Of a stretch of DNA of 64,000 nt, positions 9,400 through 18,434 are shown piece after piece. Positions within the stretch are counted from its first letter, which is position 1; the number at the start of each line of letters is the position of its first letter. Source of the DNA: Martinezella lusitana (GTDB lineage Bacteria > Pseudomonadota > Alphaproteobacteria > Rhizobiales > Rhizobiaceae). The stretch lies in contig NZ_FMAF01000007.1 of assembly GCF_900094565.1 (NCBI RefSeq), positions 186,001 to 250,000 on the forward strand, written 5' to 3'. The notes beneath the pieces were generated by a model. It had not been told where the DNA came from. It ran no database searches and saw only the letters and a list, made by a program, of their open reading frames with translations. A program made the translations under genes and the position numbers.

Positions 9400-10326
9400 A
9401 TGATGATAGATAGGCGCTCCTTCCTGATCGCAACAACCCTTGCGATGATGTCCACGAGGGTACGGGCGGCACCATCGGATACCAGCATCCCGCTATGGCC
9501 AGGCCTGCCTCCGGGCGGCGGCGGACCATCGGGGCCTTTCGAAAGCGATGGCAAGGGCGCCGTCAGCAATATAGCCGTGCCAAGTCTCGAGGTTTTCTCG
9601 CCTGCGCAAGCGAACGGAGCCAGCATCCTCATTGCCGCCGGCGGTGGCTATAAGCGTATCGAGATGGAGAAGGAGGCTTATCCGGCTGCCCGCTGGCTGA
9701 CGAACCGCGGCATCACCGCTTTTGTTCTGACCTATCGCCTGCCGAGAGAAGGATGGAATGACGGCCCGCTGGCGCCGCTTCAGGATGCACAACGCGCCCT
9801 GCGCATCATTCGAACCCAGGCGGAGCGCCGTCGGCTGGATCCCTCGCGCATAGGGGCTCTCGGTTTCTCGGCCGGCGGTCATCTGATCGGTCTGGCGGCG
9901 GCGCGGTCGGCCTTCGCGTCCTACCAGCCGATCGATACGATCGATCGCCAATCCGCGCGTCCCGATCTGGCAACGCTGATCTATCCGGTCATCACGCTTG
10001 AGCCACCCTATGACCACACCTCCGCCCGCCGTTCAATGATCGGCAGTCATCCGGATGCGGAAGCCAGCGCGGAGTGGTCGGTCGAGACGCATGTCCGCTC
10101 CGGCTGTCCGCCAGTCTTCCTGGTGCAGGCCGAGGATGATCCGATCTCCAATCCGGCAAATACGCTGATCATGGCGGATGCCTGCCGAAAAGCGGGTGTT
10201 CCGGTCGAGCTGCATCGGCTTCCGAGCGGCGGCCACGGCTTCGGCATGGGAAGACCGGGGACGCCAAGTGCCGCTTGGCCCGATTGGTGGGAGCAGTGGC
10301 TGCGCGCCAATCGTCTTCTGTCATGA
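9400..10326 (+). CDS. Secreted alpha/beta hydrolase (BD-FAE/xylan-esterase-like)
   Basis: This 308-residue exported esterase or lipase-like hydrolase carries a twin-arginine-type leader (RRSFLIATTLAMMSTRVRA). An oxyanion-hole GGGY motif lies near residue 81. The nucleophile elbow is GFSAGGH with Ser157, the acid is in AEDDP, and the histidine is in GGHGFG near residue 278. Family members deacylate carbohydrate or other esters in the periplasm. It is directly upstream of the D-peptide genes but separated from them by a hairpin, so participation in that pathway is uncertain. Two adjacent ATG codons are possible starts. Confidence 0.88.
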   Translation: MMIDRRSFLIATTLAMMSTRVRAAPSDTSIPLWPGLPPGGGGPSGPFESDGKGAVSNIAVPSLEVFSPAQANGASILIAAGGGYKRIEMEKEAYPAARWLTNRGITAFVLTYRLPREGWNDGPLAPLQDAQRALRIIRTQAERRRLDPSRIGALGFSAGGHLIGLAAARSAFASYQPIDTIDRQSARPDLATLIYPVITLEPPYDHTSARRSMIGSHPDAEASAEWSVETHVRSGCPPVFLVQAEDDPISNPANTLIMADACRKAGVPVELHRLPSGGHGFGMGRPGTPSAAWPDWWEQWLRANRLLS

Positions 10327-10371
10327 GGAACCGCACGGAAGGCGTTTGCGCTGTCGATGTTTCTCGATGCA

Positions 10372-10399
10372 GCAAAGGGCGCCTTTCGCGGCCCTTTGC
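10372..10399 (+). terminator. Stem-loop after the hydrolase gene
   Basis: Perfect nine-base arms GCAAAGGGC and GCCCTTTGC surround a ten-base loop, 45 bases after the hydrolase stop codon. No U-run follows. It separates the hydrolase from the peptidase gene and could terminate transcription or protect the message. Confidence 0.45.
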
Positions 10400-10484
10400 A
10401 AAGCCGGTCTGAAACTATTCCGTTTTTGTTGTGCCTTCGAGCGGGCTGGCGGAGTAAGGTCGCCATCATCTTCTTGAGGCATGG

Positions 10485-11531
10485 ATGATGGACCACAAGC
10501 GCCACAGAATACGCGAGCTCGGTTTCGCGCCCGGTCATTTCGAACCCGGCCCCCTCAACGCGATCACCGATGTTGCCGGTGTGCATGTGGGGCATGTCAC
10601 ATGCCGGGAAGGCGAGCGCACACGCACCGGAGCGACCGCGATCCTGCCGCATGGCGGCAATCTTTTCCAGGACAAGGTCCCTGCCGGACTTGCCGTCTTC
10701 AACGGCTTCGGCAAGTTTGCCGGCGTCACACAGATCATCGAACTCGGCGAGATCGAGACGCCGATCGTCCTGACCAATACGCTGGCCGTCGGGCGAGGCG
10801 TAGAGGCTATCATCCGCCACACCCTCGCGCAGCCGGGTAACGAAAAGGTCGTGTCGGTCAATGCGGTGGTCGGCGAGACCAACGATTCGCGTCTCAACGA
10901 TATTCGCGCCGCTCGCCCGAGCGTCGATGAAGTTCTACTTGCGATCGATACCGCGACATCAGGGCCGGTAGAAGAGGGTGCGGTCGGTGCCGGAACCGGA
11001 ACGGTCGCTTTCGGCCTGAAAGGCGGAATCGGAACGAGTTCGCGCCTCGTGCCTGTCGGCGCGGAGGCCTATCGGCTGGGCGTGCTTGTCCAATCCAACT
11101 ACGGCGGCCGCCTTATTGTCGCCGGACGTGATTATGCTGCGCTGGCGGAGCACGACAAGGACGGTTCCATCGTCATCGTACTAGCGACCGACGCGCCGCT
11201 CTGTCCGCGCAATCTCGAAAGGCTGGCGCGCCGTTGTTTCGGCGGGCTTGCCCGCACCGGCGCGGCTTTGAGCAATGGCTCGGGTGACTACGCGCTCGCC
11301 TTTTCGACGGCAGAGGCGGTGCGGCGTACTCCCGAACGCCGCAAGGGCGTGAGTTTGATCCCTACATTGGGCAATGATGCCGTCTCGCCGCTGTTCGAAG
11401 CCGCGATCGAAGCTACCGAGGAAGCAATCCTCAACTCTCTCGCCATGGCGACGGAGACCAAAGGTTTCAACGCCGCGACCGGCAAAGGCTCGGTTGTCGG
11501 TACGATCAGCCTTCCCCATCCAGGTCATTGA
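10485..11531 (+). CDS. P1-family peptidase (DmpA-like L-aminopeptidase/D-esterase)
   Basis: This enzyme is a self-processing N-terminal-nucleophile-like aminopeptidase. Characterised family members (DmpA, BapA) release N-terminal L-, D- or beta-amino acids from short peptides and amides. The 348 residues show the family blocks ITDVAGVHVGH, TGATAILP, NTLAVGRGVEA, VVGETNDSRLND and GAGTGTVAFGLKGGIGTSSR. The predicted autocleavage site is Gly227-Ser228 in DGSIVIVLATDAPL. It would give alpha and beta chains of about 227 and 121 residues, close to the DmpA proportions. No signal peptide is seen, so it acts in the cytoplasm. The transaminase gene follows 39 bases later, suggesting an operon that releases D-amino acids and then deaminates them. 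Confidence 0.92.
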   Translation: MMDHKRHRIRELGFAPGHFEPGPLNAITDVAGVHVGHVTCREGERTRTGATAILPHGGNLFQDKVPAGLAVFNGFGKFAGVTQIIELGEIETPIVLTNTLAVGRGVEAIIRHTLAQPGNEKVVSVNAVVGETNDSRLNDIRAARPSVDEVLLAIDTATSGPVEEGAVGAGTGTVAFGLKGGIGTSSRLVPVGAEAYRLGVLVQSNYGGRLIVAGRDYAALAEHDKDGSIVIVLATDAPLCPRNLERLARRCFGGLARTGAALSNGSGDYALAFSTAEAVRRTPERRKGVSLIPTLGNDAVSPLFEAAIEATEEAILNSLAMATETKGFNAATGKGSVVGTISLPHPGH

Positions 11532-11570
11532 TGACCGTAATTTTCTGATTTCGCATCATACGGAGTTTTC

Positions 11571-12437
11571 ATGTCTGCCGCGACAATCCGCACCGTCTAT
11601 CTCAACGGTGCCTTCCTGCCCGAGAACGAGGCGCGTCTTTCCATCTTCGACCGGGGATTCCTGTTCGGCGATGGCATTTACGAGGTCACTGCCGTGCTGG
11701 GCGGCAAGCTGATCGACAGCGCCATGCACATGGCGCGGCTCCAGCGCAGCGTAGGTGAGATCGGCGGCCGTCTGCCTATCACGACTGACGAGATCGTGGC
11801 GATCGAGAAGCGTCTCGTGGAAGCAAACCACCTCACTGAGGGGCTCGTCTATCTCCAGTACACGCGCGGTGTCGAAGACCGAAATTTCTTCTACTCCGAG
11901 GATCTGGAGCCGACGCTGGTGCTCTTCACGCAGGCAAAGACGCTCGAACATGTCGCAGCCGTCGAAAAGGGTCTCAAGGTGAAGTCCATGCCGGATCAGC
12001 GCTGGGCGCGGCGCGACATCAAGAGCGTCTGCCTGCTGCCGCAGGTGCTGGCCAAGCGCGCCGCCAAGGCGGAAGGCTTCGACGAGGCCTGGCTGGTCGA
12101 GGATGGCATGGTGACGGAGGGTGCGTCGTCGACGGCCTATGTCGTGACGCGTGACGGCCGCATCGTGACGCGCGCCAACAGCCACGCGACTTTGCCCGGC
12201 TGCACCAGGCTTGCCGTGCTGGACCTCGCGCGCGAGGCGGGATTGGTGCTGGAGGAGCGGCCCTTCTCCGTCGAAGAGGCCAAGACCGCCGCCGAAGCCT
12301 GGCTGACGAGCGCCTCCAACTTCATCGTCTCGATCACCAATATCGATGGCGTTGCCGTCGGTGACGGGATGCCTGGCCCGATGTTCAAGCGCCTTCGCAC
12401 GCTCTATATGGAAAACGCCCGGCGCACCGCGATCTAA
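11571..12437 (+). CDS. D-amino-acid transaminase (class IV PLP enzyme)
   Basis: This enzyme is predicted to move the amino group of a D-amino acid to 2-oxoglutarate or pyruvate, using pyridoxal phosphate. The 288 residues are typical for fold-type IV D-amino-acid aminotransferases. Recognisable elements are FDRGFLFGDGIYEV, the Schiff-base lysine Lys151 in RRDIKSVCLLP, EGASSTAYVV and SASNFIVSITNIDG. The carboxylate-binding segment reads TRGVEDRNFF. It keeps the arginine (Arg104) but has Phe106 where Bacillus D-AAT has histidine, so specificity may differ. It is the second gene after the P1 peptidase, and its end converges on the LysR gene. A branched-chain aminotransferase is the main alternative, but the context favours D-substrates. 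Confidence 0.88.
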   Translation: MSAATIRTVYLNGAFLPENEARLSIFDRGFLFGDGIYEVTAVLGGKLIDSAMHMARLQRSVGEIGGRLPITTDEIVAIEKRLVEANHLTEGLVYLQYTRGVEDRNFFYSEDLEPTLVLFTQAKTLEHVAAVEKGLKVKSMPDQRWARRDIKSVCLLPQVLAKRAAKAEGFDEAWLVEDGMVTEGASSTAYVVTRDGRIVTRANSHATLPGCTRLAVLDLAREAGLVLEERPFSVEEAKTAAEAWLTSASNFIVSITNIDGVAVGDGMPGPMFKRLRTLYMENARRTAI

Positions 12438-12462
12438 GCCTGCCGCAAGGATCGTCCGATCG

Positions 12463-13347
12463 TCAGGGCTTGTCGAGCATCGACCAGACACGCCCGACGA
12501 TCGGACGGCGGTTCTCGCGCGAGCGATAGAGGCGGATTTCCACCTCGATATTCCATTCGGGATCGGCGGCACGCACCAACCGGCCATCGGCAAGCTCGGT
12601 ATTGACCAGGCTTTCGGGGATCCACGCGAGCCCGAAGCCGGCTGCGGCCATGCCCTTCAACCCCACGGACATGCTGCCGACATGTACCCGGTTTTCCGCG
12701 GGCAGCCGCTCCCCGAAGGCGCCGGCCACCAGTTGCCCGAAGAAGGACGTCTTCTGATAGCTGACATGGCAGAAGCCGGGCTCCAGGCGATGCAGCGGCA
12801 CCCCTCCGGCGCCCGCGGCGCTCACCGGCAGGATGGTTTCCCGGCCGAGCGTGTGATGTTCGAATTGTGGATCGAGCAGCATCGGCACATGCGGGTGCTG
12901 ATAGGTGAGCAGGAAATCGCAGTCCCCGTCGATGAGGGAGTTCAGATTCTCTTCCATGGTGCCGGAGTCCGGGCGCAGATGCGAGACCACGGGTCCGATG
13001 CGCGTGTTGAGCCGGCTTAGCCAATCAGGGAAGAAGGTGAAGGAGAGGGTATGCAGCGCGGTCAAGGTCACGGTACGCGCATCCGTGCCATCCTCGTGCT
13101 GAAGGTTGCGTCGCGCCTGATAGAGCGCCTGCAGCGTCTGCTCCGCCACGGGTACGAAACGCTCGCCTGCGGCCGTCAGCCGCGAAGGATAGGTGGCTCG
13201 ATCGATCATGCTCGTCCCGACCCAGCCCTCCAGTTGCCGGATGCGGCGGCTGAAGGCGGATTGCGTCACATGGCGCTCGTCGGCCGCTTTGGAAAAGTTC
13301 AGCGTCCGCGCCAGCGCCAGAAAATCTTCAAGCCATTTGACTTCCAC
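12463..13347 (-). CDS. LysR-family transcriptional regulator
   Basis: This 294-residue regulator has an N-terminal winged helix-turn-helix (DFLALARTLNFSKAADERHVTQSAFSRRIRQLE, residues about 8-40). The C-terminal effector-binding domain is of the LysR type. It is the last gene in the minus-strand series that begins with the peptide importer and the D-aminopeptidase, and it converges with the transaminase gene. Its natural targets are probably those genes, and the inverted repeat at 20051-20071 in the divergent promoter region is a candidate site. The effector is not identifiable. A D-amino acid or D-peptide would fit the context (inference). Confidence 0.93.
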   Translation of the reverse strand: MEVKWLEDFLALARTLNFSKAADERHVTQSAFSRRIRQLEGWVGTSMIDRATYPSRLTAAGERFVPVAEQTLQALYQARRNLQHEDGTDARTVTLTALHTLSFTFFPDWLSRLNTRIGPVVSHLRPDSGTMEENLNSLIDGDCDFLLTYQHPHVPMLLDPQFEHHTLGRETILPVSAAGAGGVPLHRLEPGFCHVSYQKTSFFGQLVAGAFGERLPAENRVHVGSMSVGLKGMAAAGFGLAWIPESLVNTELADGRLVRAADPEWNIEVEIRLYRSRENRRPIVGRVWSMLDKP

Positions 13348-13415
13348 TCGAAGCTCCCAAAGAAACCGGCTGTCAAAGCCCGCCTCTCCTTGGCCCGAAA
13401 GGGCGGGGAATGCAA

Positions 13416-14924
13416 TCAGCCGGCGCGGCGATATTCAATCATTCGTGCTCGAGCGAGCACCAGTTCGAGCCTGTCCTCGCCTAGAAGGTGGAGGCAGACC
13501 CGCTTGGTCCAAGGCCCATCCGTCAGCGTGAACAGATAGCGTCCGGCACCCAGCGCGCGCAGCGGCATGCGCTGGCGCACCGGGCCGACGCCCATGACGA
13601 CATTGCCGCCTTCGATCTCGAGACGCGCGCCCTCCGGCGAGTCCCAGGCACCGCGTAGCGAGGCCGACACTTGGTGCTCTCCGACACGCAGGAAGCGGCG
13701 CTGGGCATGTCCGATTTCCCCGACGATCGCGTCGCCCTCCATCGTCAGGCGCATCGGCGACGAGGCCGAGCGGGAGGAGACCGAGGATCCCTCATCCTCG
13801 TAGACGGTTTCGTCGGCATCGAGATAGGTCACCGTGCTGCCGGCGACCTTGATCCACCATGGCCCGTTCTCCGTCACATAGGTGCCATCGCGAAGGGCGG
13901 TCGAGGGACGCGGCAAGGCCTCACCCGTCAATGCCGCCATGCACTCGAGTGCGATCTTGTAGCCGTTGGTATCCTCGCGGTTCGATACGACCGCAAAGCC
14001 GCCTTTTCGAACCGGATCGAGCAGGAAATAGCTTTTGTAGCCGGGATGGGAACCGCCGTGACCGATAAGAGAGCGGTTGCCGAGCATGGTGCGGCGCAGG
14101 CCGAGGCCGTATCCGCTCGGCCTGCCATCGGCGAGCTGCCGTGGTGCAGACAACTCGTCGAGTACTCCGGCAAAAGCCCCTTCGCCGCGAAGTAATCCCA
14201 TCAACCATTTGGCGAGGCTTTCACCGCTGCCGGTCATGCTGCCGGAGGCGGAAATATGCAGGCCGGCGGCCGAAAGCTGCCAGCGCTCGCCGTCGCGCCA
14301 ATAGCCTGGAACCAGGCCGGCAACGGGGTCGTTCCAGACATCCGGCGCGTCCAATACGGCATCTGTTTGCGCACCCAGCCGTCGAACGAAGTCTCGAAAG
14401 AATACCCCGTGACGCTCGAATGCGGCTTCCACGAGCCGGTAGCCGGTATTGGAATAGGAGATCTCCGTGCCCGCCTCGTAGTTCAACCGCGTCTGGCGCG
14501 CCAGGAAATCGAGCAACGGGCCGGCTTTCGTCTCCGTATAGACAGACAGGCCAAGCAACGTCAGGCATTCGCGCGTGTCAGGCAAGCCTCCGCTCATGTC
14601 GAGAGCGCGGCCAACGGTGACATCGCGAAGAGGTGCCTGCAGTTCAGGCAGATGCTGTCCGAGCGGGTCGCCGAGACCGATCTTGTCGGAATGGGCGAGC
14701 ACCATGGCGCAAAAGGCGTGCTTCGTCACCGAGGCATAGCGGACGACGCTTGCCGCGGTGAAGGGGGCGAGCGTCGAAAGGCTTTCCACGCCGCCATATT
14801 CGGCAAAGCGAATGCCATGCGCATCGAAGCCGATGACGGCGCCGCCCGGCTCATCGCTTCCCCAATTTTGCGCGAATTGGGCTGCGCAGGACTGCGCCGC
14901 CTTCCAGGTTCCCGTTTCGGACAT
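13416..14924 (-). CDS. dap: D-aminopeptidase-like serine hydrolase (peptidase S12)
   Basis: This is a 502-residue homologue of the Ochrobactrum D-aminopeptidase, a penicillin-recognising enzyme that removes N-terminal D-residues from peptides and amides. The catalytic domain has the nucleophile motif Ser65-Val-Thr-Lys68, the Tyr157-Ser-Asn triad element (SYSNTGY) and the third motif GHGGSHPG with His289. After about residue 335 come two beta-rich segments (DGTYVTENGPWWIKV; SASLRGAWDSPEGARLEIEGGNVVMGVGPVRQRMPLRALG) that match the two extra barrel domains of D-aminopeptidase. These domains distinguish it from plain class C beta-lactamases. No signal peptide is present. It follows the importer ATPase gene by 20 bases on the same strand. 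Specificity is inferred from domain layout and context. Confidence 0.87.
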   Translation of the reverse strand: MSETGTWKAAQSCAAQFAQNWGSDEPGGAVIGFDAHGIRFAEYGGVESLSTLAPFTAASVVRYASVTKHAFCAMVLAHSDKIGLGDPLGQHLPELQAPLRDVTVGRALDMSGGLPDTRECLTLLGLSVYTETKAGPLLDFLARQTRLNYEAGTEISYSNTGYRLVEAAFERHGVFFRDFVRRLGAQTDAVLDAPDVWNDPVAGLVPGYWRDGERWQLSAAGLHISASGSMTGSGESLAKWLMGLLRGEGAFAGVLDELSAPRQLADGRPSGYGLGLRRTMLGNRSLIGHGGSHPGYKSYFLLDPVRKGGFAVVSNREDTNGYKIALECMAALTGEALPRPSTALRDGTYVTENGPWWIKVAGSTVTYLDADETVYEDEGSSVSSRSASSPMRLTMEGDAIVGEIGHAQRRFLRVGEHQVSASLRGAWDSPEGARLEIEGGNVVMGVGPVRQRMPLRALGAGRYLFTLTDGPWTKRVCLHLLGEDRLELVLARARMIEYRRAG

Positions 14925-14944
14925 GCATGCCTCGCAAATGCAGA

Positions 14945-15703
14945 TTAGACCGGTTCCGCTTCCTCGAACTCGATGCTCAGACGGCGCAGTTCCTGCGTAT
15001 GGGGGTGGGTGACGTTGCCGCGCCGCAAATCGTCGGCCGTGACCTGCTCCACCATCTGGCCATCGATCATAACGCCGACGTCGGTGCAGAGATGGGCGAT
15101 CACGCCGAGATTGTGGCTGACCATCACATAGGTGAGCTTTCGCTCAGCGCGCAGATCGGACAGCAGGTTGAGGATCTCGGCCTGAACCGACACGTCGAGC
15201 GCGCTTGTCGGCTCATCGAGCAACAGGATCCTGGGGTCGGCGATCAGCGCGCGGGCGATGGCGACACGCTGGCGCTGGCCGCCGGAGAGCTGGTGCGGAT
15301 AGCGGAAGCGCGAGCTCTGCGGCAGCGCCACGTCCGAAAGCGCCCTGGCAATACGCTGGTCGACGTCGCCCATGCGGTGAACCAGCGGCAGCTCGCTCAG
15401 AATGCGGTCGATCGTTTGGCGCGGATGCAGGGAACCGTAGGGATCCTGGAAAACCATCTGCACCTTGCGGAAGAAATCCGGCGTGCGGTGTTGCGGAGCT
15501 GCTTCGTCATTGAAGGCGATGCGCCCCATCCAGCTGGTGTTCAGGCCGGCCATGGCGCGCAATACGGTCGATTTGCCGGAGCCGCTTTCGCCGACGATGC
15601 CGAAGCTGCCGCCTTCCTCGACCTTGAAGGAAACGCCCTTGACGACTTCACGCTCGCCGAAACGGATGCGTAGATTGTGGATCTCTATCGTCATTTCAGC
15701 CAC
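14945..15703 (-). CDS. Peptide ABC transporter ATP-binding protein (DppF/OppF-like)
   Basis: This is one of the two ATPases of the dipeptide/oligopeptide importer. The 252 residues include Walker [10 protein letters not shown], signature [15 protein letters not shown], Walker [13 protein letters not shown] and the switch histidine in VMVSHNLG. It is shorter than typical OppF proteins, because the C-terminal iron-sulfur-binding cysteine tail of many family members is missing. The start overlaps the upstream ATPase gene by 13 bases. Confidence 0.93.
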   Translation of the reverse strand: MAEMTIEIHNLRIRFGEREVVKGVSFKVEEGGSFGIVGESGSGKSTVLRAMAGLNTSWMGRIAFNDEAAPQHRTPDFFRKVQMVFQDPYGSLHPRQTIDRILSELPLVHRMGDVDQRIARALSDVALPQSSRFRYPHQLSGGQRQRVAIARALIADPRILLLDEPTSALDVSVQAEILNLLSDLRAERKLTYVMVSHNLGVIAHLCTDVGVMIDGQMVEQVTADDLRRGNVTHPHTQELRRLSIEFEEAEPV

Positions 15704-16518
15704 TCCGGATCACGCTCGAGAATGGGCAACCGCTCTTTCGGGTGGGTGAGCGAAGGAATGCAGTTCAGCAGGCCGCGCGTATAGGGATGAGCAGCAGACA
15801 ACAGTTCCGATGCCTTCAGCTCCTCGACAACGCGCCCGGAATACATGACCGCCACCCGGTCGCAGAAATGCGAGACGAGCGGCAGGTCATGACTGATCAG
15901 CATCAATCCCATCGAGCGCTCGGAGACAAGCTCCTCGATCAGCCGCAGGATTTCCGCCTGCACCGTCGCGTCCAGCGCGCTTGTGGGTTCGTCGGCGATC
16001 AGCAGTTCCGGATCGGGAGCCAGCATCATGGCGATCATGACGCGCTGGCCCATGCCGCCTGAGACTTCATGCGGATAGGAGGCGGCAACCGCCTTCGGGT
16101 TGCGGATCTTGACCTGCTCCAGCAGATTTACTGCCGCTTCCGCCGCCTCCCGGCGGCTGCCGCCCTTGTGCGTGCGCCATGACTCGGCAACCTGATTGCC
16201 AATGGTCTTAACGGGGTTTAGCGAGTATTTCGGGTCCTGCAGGATAAAGCCTGCCCGTTTGCCGCGGATGGTGCGCATCTGCTTTTCGCTGGCCGACACG
16301 ATGTCGATGCCATCGAAGGAAAGCTTGTCGGCTTCGATGCGGGTTTGCCTTGGCAGGAGTTTCATCAGCGCGCGTGCCGTCAGGCTCTTGCCCGAGCCGC
16401 TTTCGCCGACGATGCCGAGCTTCTCGGCACTGAGGCGCAGCGACACACCCTTGACCGCAGGTGCGAAGCCCGTGCGCGTCTTGAAGCCGATGCGCAGATT
16501 GTCGATCTCGACCAGCAT
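15691..16518 (-). CDS. Peptide ABC transporter ATP-binding protein (DppD/OppD-like)
   Basis: This is the partner ATPase of the peptide importer. The 275 residues carry Walker [11 protein letters not shown], signature [15 protein letters not shown], Walker [13 protein letters not shown] and the oligopeptide-type C-terminal motif [14 protein letters not shown]. The DppD-type signature (MGQR rather than QRQR) separates it from the next gene. It lies three bases downstream of the DppC-like permease gene, in the same operon. Confidence 0.93.
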   Translation of the reverse strand: MLVEIDNLRIGFKTRTGFAPAVKGVSLRLSAEKLGIVGESGSGKSLTARALMKLLPRQTRIEADKLSFDGIDIVSASEKQMRTIRGKRAGFILQDPKYSLNPVKTIGNQVAESWRTHKGGSRREAAEAAVNLLEQVKIRNPKAVAASYPHEVSGGMGQRVMIAMMLAPDPELLIADEPTSALDATVQAEILRLIEELVSERSMGLMLISHDLPLVSHFCDRVAVMYSGRVVEELKASELLSAAHPYTRGLLNCIPSLTHPKERLPILERDPEWLK

Positions 16519-16521
16519 GGA

Positions 16522-17424
16522 TCAGTTCTCCTTCGGATCGAGCACGTCGCGCAGCGCATCGCCAAGGAAATTGAAGGCGAGCGAGACGAGGAAGATGGCG
16601 ATGCCGGGGATCGTTGCGACCCACCACTGTTCGAAGATAAAGCGCTTTGCGGTTGCGATCATCGCCCCCCATTCCGGCGACGGCGGCTGTGCACCCATGC
16701 CGAGGAAGCCGAGGCTTGCGGCCGTGATGATGATGGAGCTCATGTCGAGCGTGACGCGAACGATCAGGCTCGGCATGCACAACGGCGCGATATGCCGCAT
16801 GATGATGCGCCAGGAGGAAGCGCCGGTCAGGCGATAGGCGGCGATGAAATCGGCGCCGCGCACGGTCAGGGTTTCGGCGCGCGCGAGCCGAGCGTAGGGC
16901 GGCCAGGCGGTGAGCGCGATCGCCAGCACAGCGCTTTCGACACCCGGCTTCAGGGCGGCCACGAAGGCAAGCGCCAGCACCAGTCGGGGAAAGGCGAGGA
17001 AGATGTCGGTCAGCCGCATCAGCGCCGTGTCGACCACGCCGCCGAAATAGCCGGCGATGCAGCCGATGGCGAGGCCGATCGGCGCCACGAGCACCACCAC
17101 GGCGATGACCATGCCAAGCGTCACGCGGCCGCCAAAGAGCAGGCGCGCGTAGATGTCACGGCCGAGCTCGTCGGTGCCAAGCCAATGAGCCGCGCTCGGT
17201 TTGGCAAGTCGATTGGCGAGATCCTGGGTGGCCGGATCATGCGTGGCGAGCCATGGCGCGAGAAGCGCAAGCAGGATGAAAAGCAGGATGATCGACAGGC
17301 CGATCATGCCGAGAGCGTTGCCCTTCAACCCCAGCCAGATGCGATAGCGATTGCCCCAGGCGGCCTGGCGCCGGGAAGTGGGGGACTCGTCGAGCGCCCA
17401 ATTGCGGAAGGTTGCCAGCATCAT
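16522..17424 (-). CDS. Peptide ABC transporter permease (DppC-like)
   Basis: This is the inner-membrane permease subunit of the peptide importer. The 300 residues begin with a basic cytoplasmic stretch, followed by a first span (ALGMIGLSIILLFILLALLAPW). The DppC hallmark LGTDELGRDIYARLLFGGRVTLGMV and an EAA loop (RLARAETLTVRGADFIAAYRLTGASSWRIIMRHIAP) follow. It overlaps the preceding permease gene by four bases. Confidence 0.93.
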   Translation of the reverse strand: MMLATFRNWALDESPTSRRQAAWGNRYRIWLGLKGNALGMIGLSIILLFILLALLAPWLATHDPATQDLANRLAKPSAAHWLGTDELGRDIYARLLFGGRVTLGMVIAVVVLVAPIGLAIGCIAGYFGGVVDTALMRLTDIFLAFPRLVLALAFVAALKPGVESAVLAIALTAWPPYARLARAETLTVRGADFIAAYRLTGASSWRIIMRHIAPLCMPSLIVRVTLDMSSIIITAASLGFLGMGAQPPSPEWGAMIATAKRFIFEQWWVATIPGIAIFLVSLAFNFLGDALRDVLDPKEN

Positions 17425-18434
17425 CGCACCCTCGGGTCCAGCAGACGATAAAGGAGATCGGCAACGAGGTTGAGCCCCACATAGATAATGCCGATCAGGA
17501 GTGTGGTGCCGATGACCGGGTTCATGTCGCCGTTCATCAGGGAGGCGGTCAGATACTGGCCGATGCCGGGCCAGGAAAAGACCGTTTCGGTGACGACGGC
17601 GCCCTCCAGCAGGCCAGCATAGGTCAGCGCCAGCACGGTCACCAACTGCACGGCGACGGTCGGGAAGGCATGTCCCCAGATCACCCTGCTGAGCGAGAGG
17701 CCTTTGGCGCGCGCGGTGATCACGAATTCGCCCTTCAGGGCATCGATCATGAAGGCGCGCGTCATGCGGGCGATATAGGCCATGCTGAAATAGGCGAGGA
17801 TGCAGACCGGCTGCGCCATGTGGGCAAGCGCATCCCGGAAGGCATCGAGATCGCCGGCAAGCAGCGTGTCCACGGAGAGCAGTCCCGTGACCGGCGCGAT
17901 CATTCCGTCATAGTTAATGTCCTGCCGCCCAGGCCCAGGCGCGATGCCGAGCGCCGAATAGAAGACGAGCAGCGAGATGAGGGACAGCATGAAAACCGGA
18001 ATGGAATGGCCGGCGAGGCAGACGACGCGGATCGCCTGATCCGTGAGGGTCCCCTGCCGCACGGCTGCCCAGACGCCAAGCGGAATGCCGATGATCGCGG
18101 CGAGAATGAGCGCTGCGGTCGCCAGTTCGAAGGTCGCCGGAAAGAAGCGGGCAATATCCTGCGACACCGGGTTTTTCGTCAACACCGACATGCCTAGATC
18201 GCCATGCAGAAGCTGATTCAGGTAATGGAGAAACTGTACCGGAAGAGGCTGGTCGAGGCCCATTTCGGCCCGCACGCGAATGACCACCGCCTCCGGCGCA
18301 TTGTCGCCGACGGCAGCAATGACCGGATCGACCGGCATGACGCGGCCTATAAGGAAGGTGACGACCGTCAGCCCGAGCAGCGTCAATACGATGCTGCTCA
18401 GGATGGCGGAGAAGGATTTGAGCCGTCGGGTCAA
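17421..18434 (-). CDS. Peptide ABC transporter permease (DppB-like)
   Basis: This is the first permease of the peptide importer, with a DppB-type N-terminus (SAILSSIVLTLLGLTVVTFLIGRVMPVDP). The periplasmic motif MGLDQPLPVQFLHYLNQLLHGDLGMS and the EAA loop MTRAFMIDALKGEFVITARAKGLSLSRVIWGHAFP are also present. No ATG in frame gives a normal N-terminus. A TTG at 18434 overlaps the stop of the binding-protein gene by four bases (TTGA) and yields 337 residues, the usual family length, so I chose it. An upstream ATG 93 bases earlier would add an implausible arginine-rich extension inside the preceding gene. Confidence 0.88.
   Translation of the reverse strand: MTRRLKSFSAILSSIVLTLLGLTVVTFLIGRVMPVDPVIAAVGDNAPEAVVIRVRAEMGLDQPLPVQFLHYLNQLLHGDLGMSVLTKNPVSQDIARFFPATFELATAALILAAIIGIPLGVWAAVRQGTLTDQAIRVVCLAGHSIPVFMLSLISLLVFYSALGIAPGPGRQDINYDGMIAPVTGLLSVDTLLAGDLDAFRDALAHMAQPVCILAYFSMAYIARMTRAFMIDALKGEFVITARAKGLSLSRVIWGHAFPTVAVQLVTVLALTYAGLLEGAVVTETVFSWPGIGQYLTASLMNGDMNPVIGTTLLIGIIYVGLNLVADLLYRLLDPRVR

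Noticed and set aside
9018..9632. Long minus-strand frame over the promoter and start of the alpha/beta hydrolase
   Set aside because: It lies opposite the well-supported hydrolase gene and has no family resemblance.
13416..14924. Class C beta-lactamase as function of the S12 gene
   Set aside because: The two additional C-terminal beta domains, missing signal peptide and D-peptide context fit D-aminopeptidase better.
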